The notes beneath the pieces were generated by a model that was not told the DNA's origin, did no database searches, and was given only the letters and a program-made list of their open reading frames with translations. Positions 1-6,755 of a DNA stretch of 15,068 bases are shown piece by piece; position 1 is the stretch's first letter; every line of letters begins with the position of its first letter. The translations under genes were made by a program, and so were the position numbers. The stretch covers positions 1-15,068 of the forward strand of contig CAYWFG010000035.1 in assembly GCA_964458185.1 (NCBI GenBank). Direction: 5' to 3'. Source of the DNA: AB-137-C09 sp964458185. Its GTDB lineage: Bacteria > Pseudomonadota > Zetaproteobacteria > Mariprofundales > Mariprofundaceae.

Positions 1-60
1 CTCGAACCCGCGACCTCCGGCGTGACAGGCCGGCATTCTAACCAACTGAACTACCACTCC
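1..60 (-). tRNA. tRNA-Asp (anticodon GTC), 3' part cut off by window edge
   Basis: Read on the minus strand, the gene begins with the acceptor strand GGAGTGG. It continues with a standard D arm (AGTTCAGTTGGTTAGAAT), an anticodon loop CTGTCAC that gives anticodon GTC, a variable region, and the start of the T arm (GCGGGTTCGAG). The end of the T arm, the 3' acceptor strand and the CCA end lie outside the window. It starts 2 nt after the CCA of the tRNA-Val gene, so both must come from one precursor transcript. Confidence 0.97.
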
Positions 61-62
61 AA

Positions 63-138
63 TGGTGGGCGAAACAGGGATCGAACCTGTGACCTACGGT
101 TTGTAAGACCGTTGCTCTCCCAGCTGAGCTATTCGCCC
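63..138 (-). tRNA. tRNA-Val (anticodon TAC), complete with encoded CCA
   Basis: This is a complete 76-nt cloverleaf on the minus strand. The acceptor arm GGGCGAA pairs with TTCGCCC, the D arm is GCTC/GAGC, the anticodon stem is ACGGT/ACCGT around the loop CTTACAA (anticodon TAC), and the T arm is ACAGG/CCTGT with loop TTCGATC. The discriminator is A and the CCA end is encoded. It lies between hupB upstream and tRNA-Asp downstream, an order seen in several proteobacteria. Confidence 0.98.
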
Positions 139-170
139 AAACAACCTTTTGGATTGTTGGCTCGCTTTAA

Positions 171-198
171 CTTAGCAAAGGTTTTTACCATTGCTAAG
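171..198 (-). other. Inverted repeat between hupB and tRNA-Val (8-bp stem)
   Basis: CTTAGCAA (171-178) is an exact inverted repeat of TTGCTAAG (191-198) around a 12-nt loop. On the transcribed minus strand no run of T follows the stem, so it does not look like an ordinary intrinsic terminator. It may be a processing or stability hairpin in the hupB-tRNA transcript. Confidence 0.45.
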
Positions 199-208
199 CA
201 GCGAAAGT

Positions 209-228
209 GGCGCGAACTTTATCGCGCC
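209..228 (-). other. GC-rich hairpin just after the hupB stop codon
   Basis: GGCGCGA (209-215) pairs exactly with TCGCGCC (222-228) across a 6-nt loop, 18 nt downstream of the hupB stop. The stem is strong, but the following minus-strand bases (ACTTTCGC) are not a U-tract. It could be a weak terminator, an attenuator that partly uncouples hupB from the tRNAs, or a 3'-end stabiliser for hupB mRNA. Confidence 0.5.
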
Positions 229-246
229 TAAACAATAAAGCAAGTG

Positions 247-519
247 CTATTTAACAGCATCTTTCAAAGACTTTCCTGCTTTAAATTTTGGCGACTTCGA
301 TGCAGCAACTTCAATAGGTTCACCTGTGCGAGGGTTGCGTGCTGTGCGTGCTGCTCTTTCGGCAACAGAGAAAACACCAAAGCCAACCAAGCTCACAGCA
401 TCACCGTTAGCCAATGATCCTGTAATACCACCTAATACTGCATCTACGGCCAAGGCGGCAGCGGCTTTACTCATATCAGCCTCTGTTGCTACATGATTAA
501 TTAATTCTGCTTTATTCAT
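247..519 (-). CDS. hupB: DNA-binding protein HU (beta-type), 90 aa
   Basis: HU is a small basic histone-like protein that binds and bends DNA as a dimer and helps compact the nucleoid. The 90-residue length is typical of the family. The N-terminus MNKAELINHVA is the usual helical dimerisation start. The beta-arm region is seen as GFGVFSVAERAARTARNP, followed by the RTGEPIEV turn and the K-rich FKAGKSLKDAVK end. I chose the ATG at 519 because a strong GGGGGAA ribosome site lies just upstream and the protein then matches family length; a longer in-frame start at 585 adds a non-homologous tail. The gene sits upstream of two tRNA genes on the same strand and probably shares a transcript with them. 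Assignment to the beta subunit rests partly on this context. Confidence 0.95.
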   Translation of the reverse strand: MNKAELINHVATEADMSKAAAALAVDAVLGGITGSLANGDAVSLVGFGVFSVAERAARTARNPRTGEPIEVAASKSPKFKAGKSLKDAVK

Positions 520-571
520 TGTTCCCCCAAGAAATTTTTCACACAAAAACATTGAATGCTTGGTCGCGTGA

Positions 572-577
572 ATTCTA
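572..577 (-). promoter_or_regulatory. Possible -10 box of the hupB promoter
   Basis: On the minus strand TAGAAT lies 52 bp before the hupB start codon. A matching -35 hexamer is not obvious 16-18 bp upstream, where the sequence is T-rich (GTTTTTTATG). Treat it as a weak prediction. Confidence 0.25.
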
Positions 578-736
578 CCAAACAATCATAAAAAACGTGG
601 CGTAGATTAAGCAGAACAATTGAAAAATCAATGTTTTTACTGCAACAAACAAGGAAAGTGCAACCATTAGGAACATGCCAACAATGGATGCTTGGCATTG
701 CTGAAAACTACAGCTTGATACATATGATGGTAGCTA

Positions 737-1066
737 TTACTTATCTGCCATTTTACTTTTCCATAAATAATAAAAAAATAATGCCACACATAAACCAAAA
801 AACCCTCCCATGAAGGCTAAACCACCAGCAATAGCCATTATCATCACCCATTGCTCAGGTGGTGTATGCATCGCGTGATGGATAATCTTTGGCATAGAAA
901 CTACTAAGAGAAGAAGACCAACAATAATCGTTGCGGCATAAACTTTTATTTGGCAAAGCCATGTTCCGCCTGCTTTATTAATCGCAAGAGAAGCACCGCA
1001 GGCAGGGCATATTTGCTCATCCTCTTTCATTCCTCGCTCACACTGTGGGCACAATTGAATTGTCAT
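737..1066 (-). CDS. Small zinc-ribbon protein with two membrane segments, unknown function
   Basis: This 109-residue protein has an N-terminal zinc-ribbon motif made of CPQC (residues 6-9) and CPAC (20-23), so four cysteines are placed to bind one zinc ion. Two hydrophobic stretches follow, roughly residues 41-59 and 72-101, separated by a short polar loop with HHAMH. The likely layout is a cytoplasmic zinc ribbon on a two-span inner-membrane anchor. A purine-rich ribosome site (AAAGGGGG) precedes the ATG. It stands between the terminator of the Roadblock genes and hupB, on the same strand, so it is probably transcribed on its own. Zinc-ribbon membrane proteins of this size are common and mostly uncharacterised, and I do not recognise a named family. 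Confidence 0.75.
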   Translation of the reverse strand: MTIQLCPQCERGMKEDEQICPACGASLAINKAGGTWLCQIKVYAATIIVGLLLLVVSMPKIIHHAMHTPPEQWVMIMAIAGGLAFMGGFFGLCVALFFYYLWKSKMADK

Positions 1067-1089
1067 CTAACCCCCTTTCCTGTTTACAA

Positions 1090-1127
1090 AAAAAGGCTAC
1101 GAATTCATAAAAATTCGTAGCCTTTTT
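1090..1127 (-). terminator. Strong intrinsic terminator after the Roadblock/LC7 genes
   Basis: Positions 1090-1105 and 1112-1127 form a perfect 16-bp inverted repeat with core GGCTACGAATT and a 6-nt loop. On the minus strand the stem is followed by a run of seven T (1088-1094, partly within the stem). It lies 17 bp after the second Roadblock gene. Because the stem is flanked by A and T runs on both sides, it could also work on the plus strand. Confidence 0.9.
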
Positions 1128-1144
1128 GAAACTCACCGTTTAAA

Positions 1145-1549
1145 TCAAGGACAAAATGAAGCGATATCAGGCATGTTGCTGCGAACAGCCGCCCAGCCCA
1201 TACCAAGGTTAGTTTTTTTACTGGTAATTAAGATCATGATGGCATTAGGTTTACCCTGAACCATGGCTAAAAAGTGATAGGTATTATCTGAGGTCATTTG
1301 AATCTCATAAAATTTTCCGCCATCGTCATCACCACGTTGGGCTGACAACATTTTGTATACTGCAGAAATATTGCGACCACGCATCATGTCTACGGCAGCA
1401 GCACCGACAGCATCCAAATAAGATTGAGTAAAATAAGGAACATTATGGCAAGCCCCCAAAATCAACCCAGTATTCAAATCAACCACACCACACCCTAACG
1501 CACCATCAACATCATTTACCACGGTCTTTAATGTATCATTCAAGCTCAT
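1145..1549 (-). CDS. Roadblock/LC7-domain protein, 134 aa (second of a pair)
   Basis: The whole protein appears to be one Roadblock/LC7 fold. It shows an opening helix, MSLNDTLKTVVNDV, a strand that ends in GVVDLNTGLILG, a helical part (YLDAVGAAAVDMMRG) and a last strand AIMILITSK before the TNLGMGWAAVRS helix. Known family members dimerise and often bind or regulate small Ras-like GTPases of the MglA type; others are scaffolds. A very good ribosome site (GGGAGG) lies 7 nt before the ATG. It follows the first Roadblock gene with an 89-nt gap and is the last gene before a strong terminator. Sequence similarity to its upstream partner is low, so this looks like two different members rather than a recent duplication. 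No GTPase gene is in the window, and the function is not known. Confidence 0.82.
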   Translation of the reverse strand: MSLNDTLKTVVNDVDGALGCGVVDLNTGLILGACHNVPYFTQSYLDAVGAAAVDMMRGRNISAVYKMLSAQRGDDDGGKFYEIQMTSDNTYHFLAMVQGKPNAIMILITSKKTNLGMGWAAVRSNMPDIASFCP

Positions 1550-1638
1550 AGCTTACCTCCCTGCATTTTTAATTGCGACACATCTATCATTCTAATTTAC
1601 TGAAACTCAACAGTTAAATAGAACAGTAGAAAAAAACT

Positions 1639-2154
1639 TTATGCCTCATCTCCGTTCTTATTTTTAAGAACCCGTGCCAACAGTACATCAGGGTCAAACT
1701 GAAATGAAGCTTTTTTTTCATTGCGGGAGATTTCTCCATCATCGTGCTTAATAATAGCTTCTATCTCAGCTGCTGTATTACGGCTGCGTAATAACACTGT
1801 TCCCATATTAGCATCTGGTTGACCAATCGAGGTGAGAATCAATGATCCTGCATACATGGTTGCAATAGAAATGGTTTCTGTTTCGCTTAATACCGTTTTG
1901 CTGACATGGTTATCATCGTGTGTTGCTTGTGCTGTGAGCGCATCCCCCAAAGAGATAATAGAAGAACTCATGGCTGCTACAGCATCGCATTCAATCTCAT
2001 CATCTGTAGTGCAAGATGCCATCAACAAACCATCAGGGCTAGCCAAAATTGCAGCAACAATGCAATCATACTCCTTCACCAAAACTTTTAATGCTTGTTT
2101 CGCTTTCTTTTTTGCATCATTACTGATTGCAAAAGATGTTTCTGCATGCGGCAT
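1639..2154 (-). CDS. Roadblock/LC7-domain protein, 171 aa (first of a pair)
   Basis: Residues from about 15 to 140 match a Roadblock/LC7 domain. There is a long first helix (AKQALKVLVKEYDCIVAA), a strand pair with the typical SPDGLLMAS turn, a helix with AVAAMSSSIISLGDAL, a strand ETISIATMYAGSLILTSI, and the closing DANMGTVLLRSRNTAAEIEAII helix. About 30 charged residues follow the domain. Family knowledge suggests a dimeric scaffold or regulator of a small GTPase. The start is supported by AAGGTGG 8 nt before the ATG. It lies 36 bp after alaS, and the next Roadblock gene follows, so the pair is probably co-transcribed with alaS. The exact partner and the process it serves cannot be read from the sequence. 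Confidence 0.82.
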   Translation of the reverse strand: MPHAETSFAISNDAKKKAKQALKVLVKEYDCIVAAILASPDGLLMASCTTDDEIECDAVAAMSSSIISLGDALTAQATHDDNHVSKTVLSETETISIATMYAGSLILTSIGQPDANMGTVLLRSRNTAAEIEAIIKHDDGEISRNEKKASFQFDPDVLLARVLKNKNGDEA

Positions 2155-2190
2155 AATACTATTCCACCTTTATTATATATTTATCTCATC

Positions 2191-4809
2191 TTATCTTTGA
2201 ATAAGTGAATCAATACTTGCTAAAGCACGCTTTAATTCAGCAACTTGATCACCACCACCCATCGCCATATCAGGTTTGCCGCCACCCTTGCCACCGCATA
2301 ACTCTGATACGGCACGCACTAACGTTCCTGCATGAAAGCGGGGGATGAGGTCTTTGGTGACAGCAACAATAATTTGAACCTTGCTACCACGTTTCACGCC
2401 AAAAACAATGATCCCTGATTTTAACTTCTGTCGTGCTTTGTCCATAAAATCGCGCAGGTCTTTCACTTCTGTGCCAAGCTCTGATACCAATACATTGATG
2501 CCATCAATCACCCGAACAGAAGCCAATAATTGATCCAAAATACGAGTCGATTGACGGGCTTGAAGTGACTGTAGCTGGCATGCCTGATTTTTTAGTTGGG
2601 CTTGTAATTGTTCAATGGATGCATGCAATGTGGCAGGCTGCGTTTTTAATACTATTGAAAGCTGTTGTAATTGCTCACTATCTTGCGCGCAAGCATGGTA
2701 TGCCAACGCACCTGTGATCGCCTCAATGCGTCGCACGCCAGCAGCAATGCCTGTTTCTGCGACCAACCGAATCATGCCAATGTCACCTGTCCGACGGGCA
2801 TGTGTTCCACCACACAGCTCTGTCGATATGCCTGCGGATACGACGCGAACTTCATCCCCATATTTTTCACCAAAAAGTGCCATTGCGCCACTTGCAACGG
2901 CATCATCTTGACTCATGGTGCGTGTTTCTACTACATTATTGAGGCGTGCCAATGCATTAGCACGCGCCTCGATGCGCGCTTTTTCATCATCTGTAATAGC
3001 TTGAAAGTGACTAAAATCAAAACGCAAACGTTGATCGTTAACCAACGAACCCGATTGTTTCACATGATCGCCAAGAACTTCTCGCAGTACAGCATGCAAG
3101 ATATGGGTTGCAGTATGATTGTTGCGAATTTTTTCGCGGCGGTCTTCATTAACCACGGCATTTGCCAATGCATCGACATCAATACTCCCTTCCTCAACCA
3201 CGCCTTGGTGGGCAAACAAATCAGGTAAAATCTTTTTACAATCGTGAACGCAAAAACGCCCCGTTGCCGTGGTAATCATGCCATGATCTGCAACTTGACC
3301 ACCCGATTCTGCATAAAACGGCGTTTGATTTAAAAACAACCAGCCTGTTGTGCCTTCAACCATGGCATTAACAATATCATCACCACAAATAATCCCTGTA
3401 ATAAGCCCATCAGCTTGCAATGTCTGGTAGCCAAGGAACTCTGTTGCCCCATGTGTTTCACGCAATTCAAACACCACTTTGGGTATGCTTTGATCCCCTG
3501 ACCCCGTCCACGCTGCACGGGCGCGTTCCCGTTGTTCGTTCATACAGCGAGAGAAACCTTCCATATCTAAATGAATATTTCGCCCTTTGAGAATATCAGC
3601 AGTTAAATCAGTAGGAAAACCATAGGTATCATACAAAGCAAATAAAGTTTCACCTGCAATGGTGCCACCATCACCTGCATCCTTAGCGGCATGTTCAACC
3701 AAGCCAAGCCCTTTATCTAAAGTGCGAATAAAACGTTCTTCTTCAATGCGGATCACTTGGGTAATGTTTTGTTGCTGGGCAAGAAGCTCACTAAAATGCG
3801 CACCCATTTCATCGACCAAGGCAGGAACTAAACGATAAATAAAAGCATGGCGACAACCAAGTAAGCGTCCATGGCGACAAGCACGGCGAAGAATACGCCG
3901 AAGTACAAAACCACGCCCCTCATTCGAGGGCAATACACCATCAGCAAGTAAAAAAGATACTGCCCGCAAATGATCCGCTAGCACACGCAATGATGCATCT
4001 GATACGGTAGATGCGCCCAGTGCCACCCCTGTTTCTGCGGTGACGGCATGAATCAATGATTGAAACAAGTCAATATCATAATTGTTATGCACGCCCTGCA
4101 TGACAGCAGCAATACGCTCTAACCCCATGCCCGTATCGACGCTAGGGGCAGGCAATGGTGTTAACACACTATCAGCATCACGATCGTATTGCATGAACAC
4201 AAGGTTCCATATCTCAACAAAACGATCGCCATCTTCTTCAGGTGTTCCCGGTGGGCCACCAGCGATTTGCTCGCCGTGGTCATAAAAAATTTCAGAGCAA
4301 GGGCCACAAGGGCCTGTGTCACCCATCGACCAGAAATTGTCTTTGGCACCAATACGGGCTAATTGACTTTTAGCTAGACCAATAACATTGAGCCAAATAG
4401 CTGCCGCCTCATCATCATCTTCAAAAACAGTGACAAATAAACGGTCGGGCGACAAAGCCAATTCTTCAGTTAAAAAAGCCCATGAAAAAACAATGGCTTC
4501 CTGTTTAAAATAATCACCAAAAGAAAAATTCCCTAGCATTTCAAAAAATGTATGGTGGCGTGCAGTATGACCGACATTTTCTAAATCATTGTGTTTACCA
4601 CCTGCGCGGACACATTTTTGGCTAGATACAGCACGGCAATAAGCGCGTTTTTCTTGCCCTAAAAAAGTATGTTTAAATTGCACCATGCCCGCATTCGTGA
4701 ACAACAAGCTAGGGTCGCCATGTGGCACCAACAGGCTTGAATCAACCACCGTGTGCGCTTGCTGTTCAAAATAGGCAATAAATTTTTGCCGAATTTCTGC
4801 TACCTTCAT
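2191..4809 (-). CDS. alaS: Alanyl-tRNA synthetase
   Basis: AlaRS attaches alanine to tRNA-Ala in the cytoplasm and clears mischarged Ser- and Gly-tRNA. The 872 residues match the normal bacterial length. The class II catalytic core is at the N-terminus, with a HNDLENVGHTARHHTFFEML segment (73-92) typical of AlaRS. The editing domain carries both zinc/catalytic motifs, HTATH (565-569) and CGGTH (666-670), so editing should be intact. The C-Ala oligomerisation region ends with a glycine-rich GGKGGGKPDMAMGGG stretch (839-853). The ATG at 4809 is preceded by GAGGAAGAC, and this ribosome site overlaps the recA stop codon, 8 bp away, so translation is probably coupled to recA. The recA-alaS neighbourhood is common in proteobacteria; recX, often between them, is missing here. 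Confidence 0.98.
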   Translation of the reverse strand: MKVAEIRQKFIAYFEQQAHTVVDSSLLVPHGDPSLLFTNAGMVQFKHTFLGQEKRAYCRAVSSQKCVRAGGKHNDLENVGHTARHHTFFEMLGNFSFGDYFKQEAIVFSWAFLTEELALSPDRLFVTVFEDDDEAAAIWLNVIGLAKSQLARIGAKDNFWSMGDTGPCGPCSEIFYDHGEQIAGGPPGTPEEDGDRFVEIWNLVFMQYDRDADSVLTPLPAPSVDTGMGLERIAAVMQGVHNNYDIDLFQSLIHAVTAETGVALGASTVSDASLRVLADHLRAVSFLLADGVLPSNEGRGFVLRRILRRACRHGRLLGCRHAFIYRLVPALVDEMGAHFSELLAQQQNITQVIRIEEERFIRTLDKGLGLVEHAAKDAGDGGTIAGETLFALYDTYGFPTDLTADILKGRNIHLDMEGFSRCMNEQRERARAAWTGSGDQSIPKVVFELRETHGATEFLGYQTLQADGLITGIICGDDIVNAMVEGTTGWLFLNQTPFYAESGGQVADHGMITTATGRFCVHDCKKILPDLFAHQGVVEEGSIDVDALANAVVNEDRREKIRNNHTATHILHAVLREVLGDHVKQSGSLVNDQRLRFDFSHFQAITDDEKARIEARANALARLNNVVETRTMSQDDAVASGAMALFGEKYGDEVRVVSAGISTELCGGTHARRTGDIGMIRLVAETGIAAGVRRIEAITGALAYHACAQDSEQLQQLSIVLKTQPATLHASIEQLQAQLKNQACQLQSLQARQSTRILDQLLASVRVIDGINVLVSELGTEVKDLRDFMDKARQKLKSGIIVFGVKRGSKVQIIVAVTKDLIPRFHAGTLVRAVSELCGGKGGGKPDMAMGGGDQVAELKRALASIDSLIQR

Positions 4810-4817
4810 GTCTTCCT

Positions 4818-5834
4818 CTATGTGTCTTCATCTGGCGCAACACCCAGCACTTGCCGTACTTGTAAGGCTACACGCGCCAATAATTCATCATGTTCTTTTA
4901 AATACTGAATCGCATTGTCGCGCCCTTGCCCAATACGGTCGTTATCAACCGCATACCATGCGCCACTTTTTCGTACAAAACCATGCTCTACACCCATATC
5001 TAATACTTCACCGATGTAAGAAATCCCTTGACCATACATGATCGAAAAGGTGGCAATGCGAAAGGGTGGTGCCATTTTATTTTTCACCACTTTCACCTTG
5101 GTGTCGTTACCAAGCACCGCATCACCTTTTTTAATCGAGCCTGTGCGCCGTACATCCAAACGGATCGAGGCATAAAACTTTAAAGCATTGCCACCTGTCG
5201 TGGTTTCTGGGCTGCCAAATATCACGCCCAGCTTCATGCGGATTTGATTGATGAACATCACGGTGGTGCGCGTGCGTGAAATCGAAGAAGTAAGCTTTCG
5301 CAATGCTTGCGACATTAATCTTGCTTGCAAGCCCATGTGCGCGTCGCCCATCTCACCTTCGAGTTCAGACCGTGGTGTTAGTGCTGCCACGGAGTCAATA
5401 ACAATAATATCTAGCGCGCCTGAGCGTGTCAGTGTATCGACAATCTCTAATGCTTGCTCGCCACAATCAGGCTGCGACACCAGCAAATTATCGACATCCA
5501 CACCTAGGTTTTTGGCATAGGTGATATCTAAGGCATGTTCAGCATCGACAAATGCAGCTGATCCACCCGAACGCTGTGCCTCAGCGACAGCATGCAATGC
5601 CAGTGTTGTTTTCCCCGATGACTCAGGACCGAAAATTTCCACCACACGGCCGCGTGGGTAGCCCCCAATACCAAGGGCGGCATCCAATGCCAAAGAGCCA
5701 GAAGAAATAACATCAACTTTCACCAAGGCTTGGTCACCCATGCGCATGATAGTGCCTTTACCATATTGGCGTTCGATTTGCGCCAGTGCTGTTTCTAAGG
5801 CCTTCGCCTTGGCATTGTTTTTATCAGTCACCAT
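4818..5834 (-). CDS. recA: Recombinase RecA
   Basis: RecA forms ATP-dependent filaments on single-stranded DNA, drives strand exchange and triggers LexA self-cleavage. The 338 residues are of normal length. Walker A is GPESSGKTT (69-77), Walker B is IIVIDS (143-148), the catalytic Glu is in FVDAEHALD (E99), and loop L2 is PETTTGGNALKFYAS (209-223). The C-terminal acidic tail is short (PDEDT). The start is supported by AAAGGAATTC before the ATG. It lies 8 bp after the upstream RlpA-like gene and 8 bp before alaS. No room exists for a separate promoter in the gap, so expression must come from a promoter further upstream or inside the preceding gene. By eye I see no classical CTG-N10-CAG LexA box nearby. 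Confidence 0.99.
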   Translation of the reverse strand: MVTDKNNAKAKALETALAQIERQYGKGTIMRMGDQALVKVDVISSGSLALDAALGIGGYPRGRVVEIFGPESSGKTTLALHAVAEAQRSGGSAAFVDAEHALDITYAKNLGVDVDNLLVSQPDCGEQALEIVDTLTRSGALDIIVIDSVAALTPRSELEGEMGDAHMGLQARLMSQALRKLTSSISRTRTTVMFINQIRMKLGVIFGSPETTTGGNALKFYASIRLDVRRTGSIKKGDAVLGNDTKVKVVKNKMAPPFRIATFSIMYGQGISYIGEVLDMGVEHGFVRKSGAWYAVDNDRIGQGRDNAIQYLKEHDELLARVALQVRQVLGVAPDEDT

Positions 5835-5842
5835 GAATTCCT

Positions 5843-6715
5843 TTATTCCACACCTTCAACGCGAACATTGATATCGCCTTTGCCATTATAACCCAATCGA
5901 TCTGCCGCTGCGGCAGAGACATCTATAATATAGCCTTTACGAAAAGGCCCGCGATCATTAATACGCACAATAATATTACTGTTGGTTTCAAGGTTCGTTA
6001 TTTTTACTTTAGAGTTAAAGGGCAAAGTTTTGTGCGCAGCGGTGAGTGCATTCATATCAAACTTTTCACCACTGGCTGTCGGCCCACCATGAAAACGTTT
6101 GCCATACCATGATGCTTTCCCCGTTTCATTGTAACCTTTAGAACTTGCCAGTGGTGTATACCATTGACCAAGAACTTTATAAGCCTTGCCTACTTTTTTA
6201 TGGGTAGATTTTTTATGATTACTTTTTTTCTTACTAGCCTTTTTATACTTGGATTTTTTACTTACTATACTTTTACTGGGTTTCGAAGTTTTTCTTTTCT
6301 CTTTGCTTAAAGTTCTTTTTTTTGCAGCTTGTCTTCGTTTTGCACTGCGCCGTGCATCGGCTTTTGCTTGCTTGTATGCTCCCATCGCATTATTGCCAAT
6401 CGCTGGCATTTTTCCTCTTGGGGTTTTGGGCATAACCGAAGATGGCCCGCCGCCACCTTGGAAACGTGAACTTACAACAGGCGGCAAAGGCGTCGCTGCT
6501 GCGCCGCCTACAGCGCTTGCATAGGATTGGGGGTTTCCTCTTGAGCCTTGAAAAGGTGATCGTGCTGCCTTTGAATAACTGTATGATCCTCTGCTAGGGT
6601 CACATTCACAAAAGCATTGCCCTGCTTGTCCCATCGAAGGTGGCGGGGTTCTTCCAGCACAACCATTCAAACTTGCTAGCAGTAGGACAACAACCATTAA
6701 AAATAAAGGACGCAT
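5843..6715 (-). CDS. RlpA-like lipoprotein A with lysine-rich linker
   Basis: This is a predicted outer-membrane lipoprotein of 290 residues. The signal peptide MRPLFLMVVVLLLASLNGC ends in a lipobox with Cys19; the next residue is Ala, as expected for outer-membrane sorting. A CFCEC cysteine cluster follows (34-38), then a Gly/Ser/Pro-rich stretch to about 110 and a strongly basic segment (about 117-175) full of KK and SKK units. The double-psi beta-barrel domain occupies about 198-289 and has GKASWYGKRFHGG, TASGE (213-217) and RINDRGPF (251-258). E217 and D254 fit the acid pair of the RlpA lytic-transglycosylase family. No SPOR domain follows, unlike E. coli RlpA. The frame is open to 6772, but the start at 6715 gives a proper signal peptide and removes the overlap with the upstream gene. 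It precedes recA by 8 bp. Confidence 0.88.
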   Translation of the reverse strand: MRPLFLMVVVLLLASLNGCAGRTPPPSMGQAGQCFCECDPSRGSYSYSKAARSPFQGSRGNPQSYASAVGGAAATPLPPVVSSRFQGGGGPSSVMPKTPRGKMPAIGNNAMGAYKQAKADARRSAKRRQAAKKRTLSKEKRKTSKPSKSIVSKKSKYKKASKKKSNHKKSTHKKVGKAYKVLGQWYTPLASSKGYNETGKASWYGKRFHGGPTASGEKFDMNALTAAHKTLPFNSKVKITNLETNSNIIVRINDRGPFRKGYIIDVSAAAADRLGYNGKGDINVRVEGVE

Positions 6716-6755
6716 ACAAACTTTACTCTCTTTTAGTATCATAAGGGTATTCGCG

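Noticed and set aside
675..698. Inverted repeat ATGCCAA / TTGGCAT between hupB and the zinc-ribbon gene, considered as a terminator.
   Set aside because: Only a 7-bp stem with a 10-nt loop and no T-run on either strand. It may be an operator, but nothing supports this.
2172..2177. Perfect minus-strand TATAAT between alaS and the first Roadblock gene.
   Set aside because: A start 7 nt downstream would fall inside or after the ribosome site, leaving no usable leader; the -35 match is weak. The short gap fits read-through from alaS better.
2671..3228. Long open frame of 185 codons antisense to alaS on the plus strand.
   Set aside because: It is a shadow of the alaS coding frame, has many cysteines and no recognisable domain or ribosome site. 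The same holds for the 155-codon plus-strand frame at 10875-11342 opposite moeA.
5908..5925. CTGCCGCTGCGGCAG inside the rlpA-like A gene, similar to a LexA box.
   Set aside because: The spacing is CTG-N9-CAG rather than N10 and the bases encode a conserved alanine-rich part of the protein (DVSAAAADRLG), so codon content explains the pattern.
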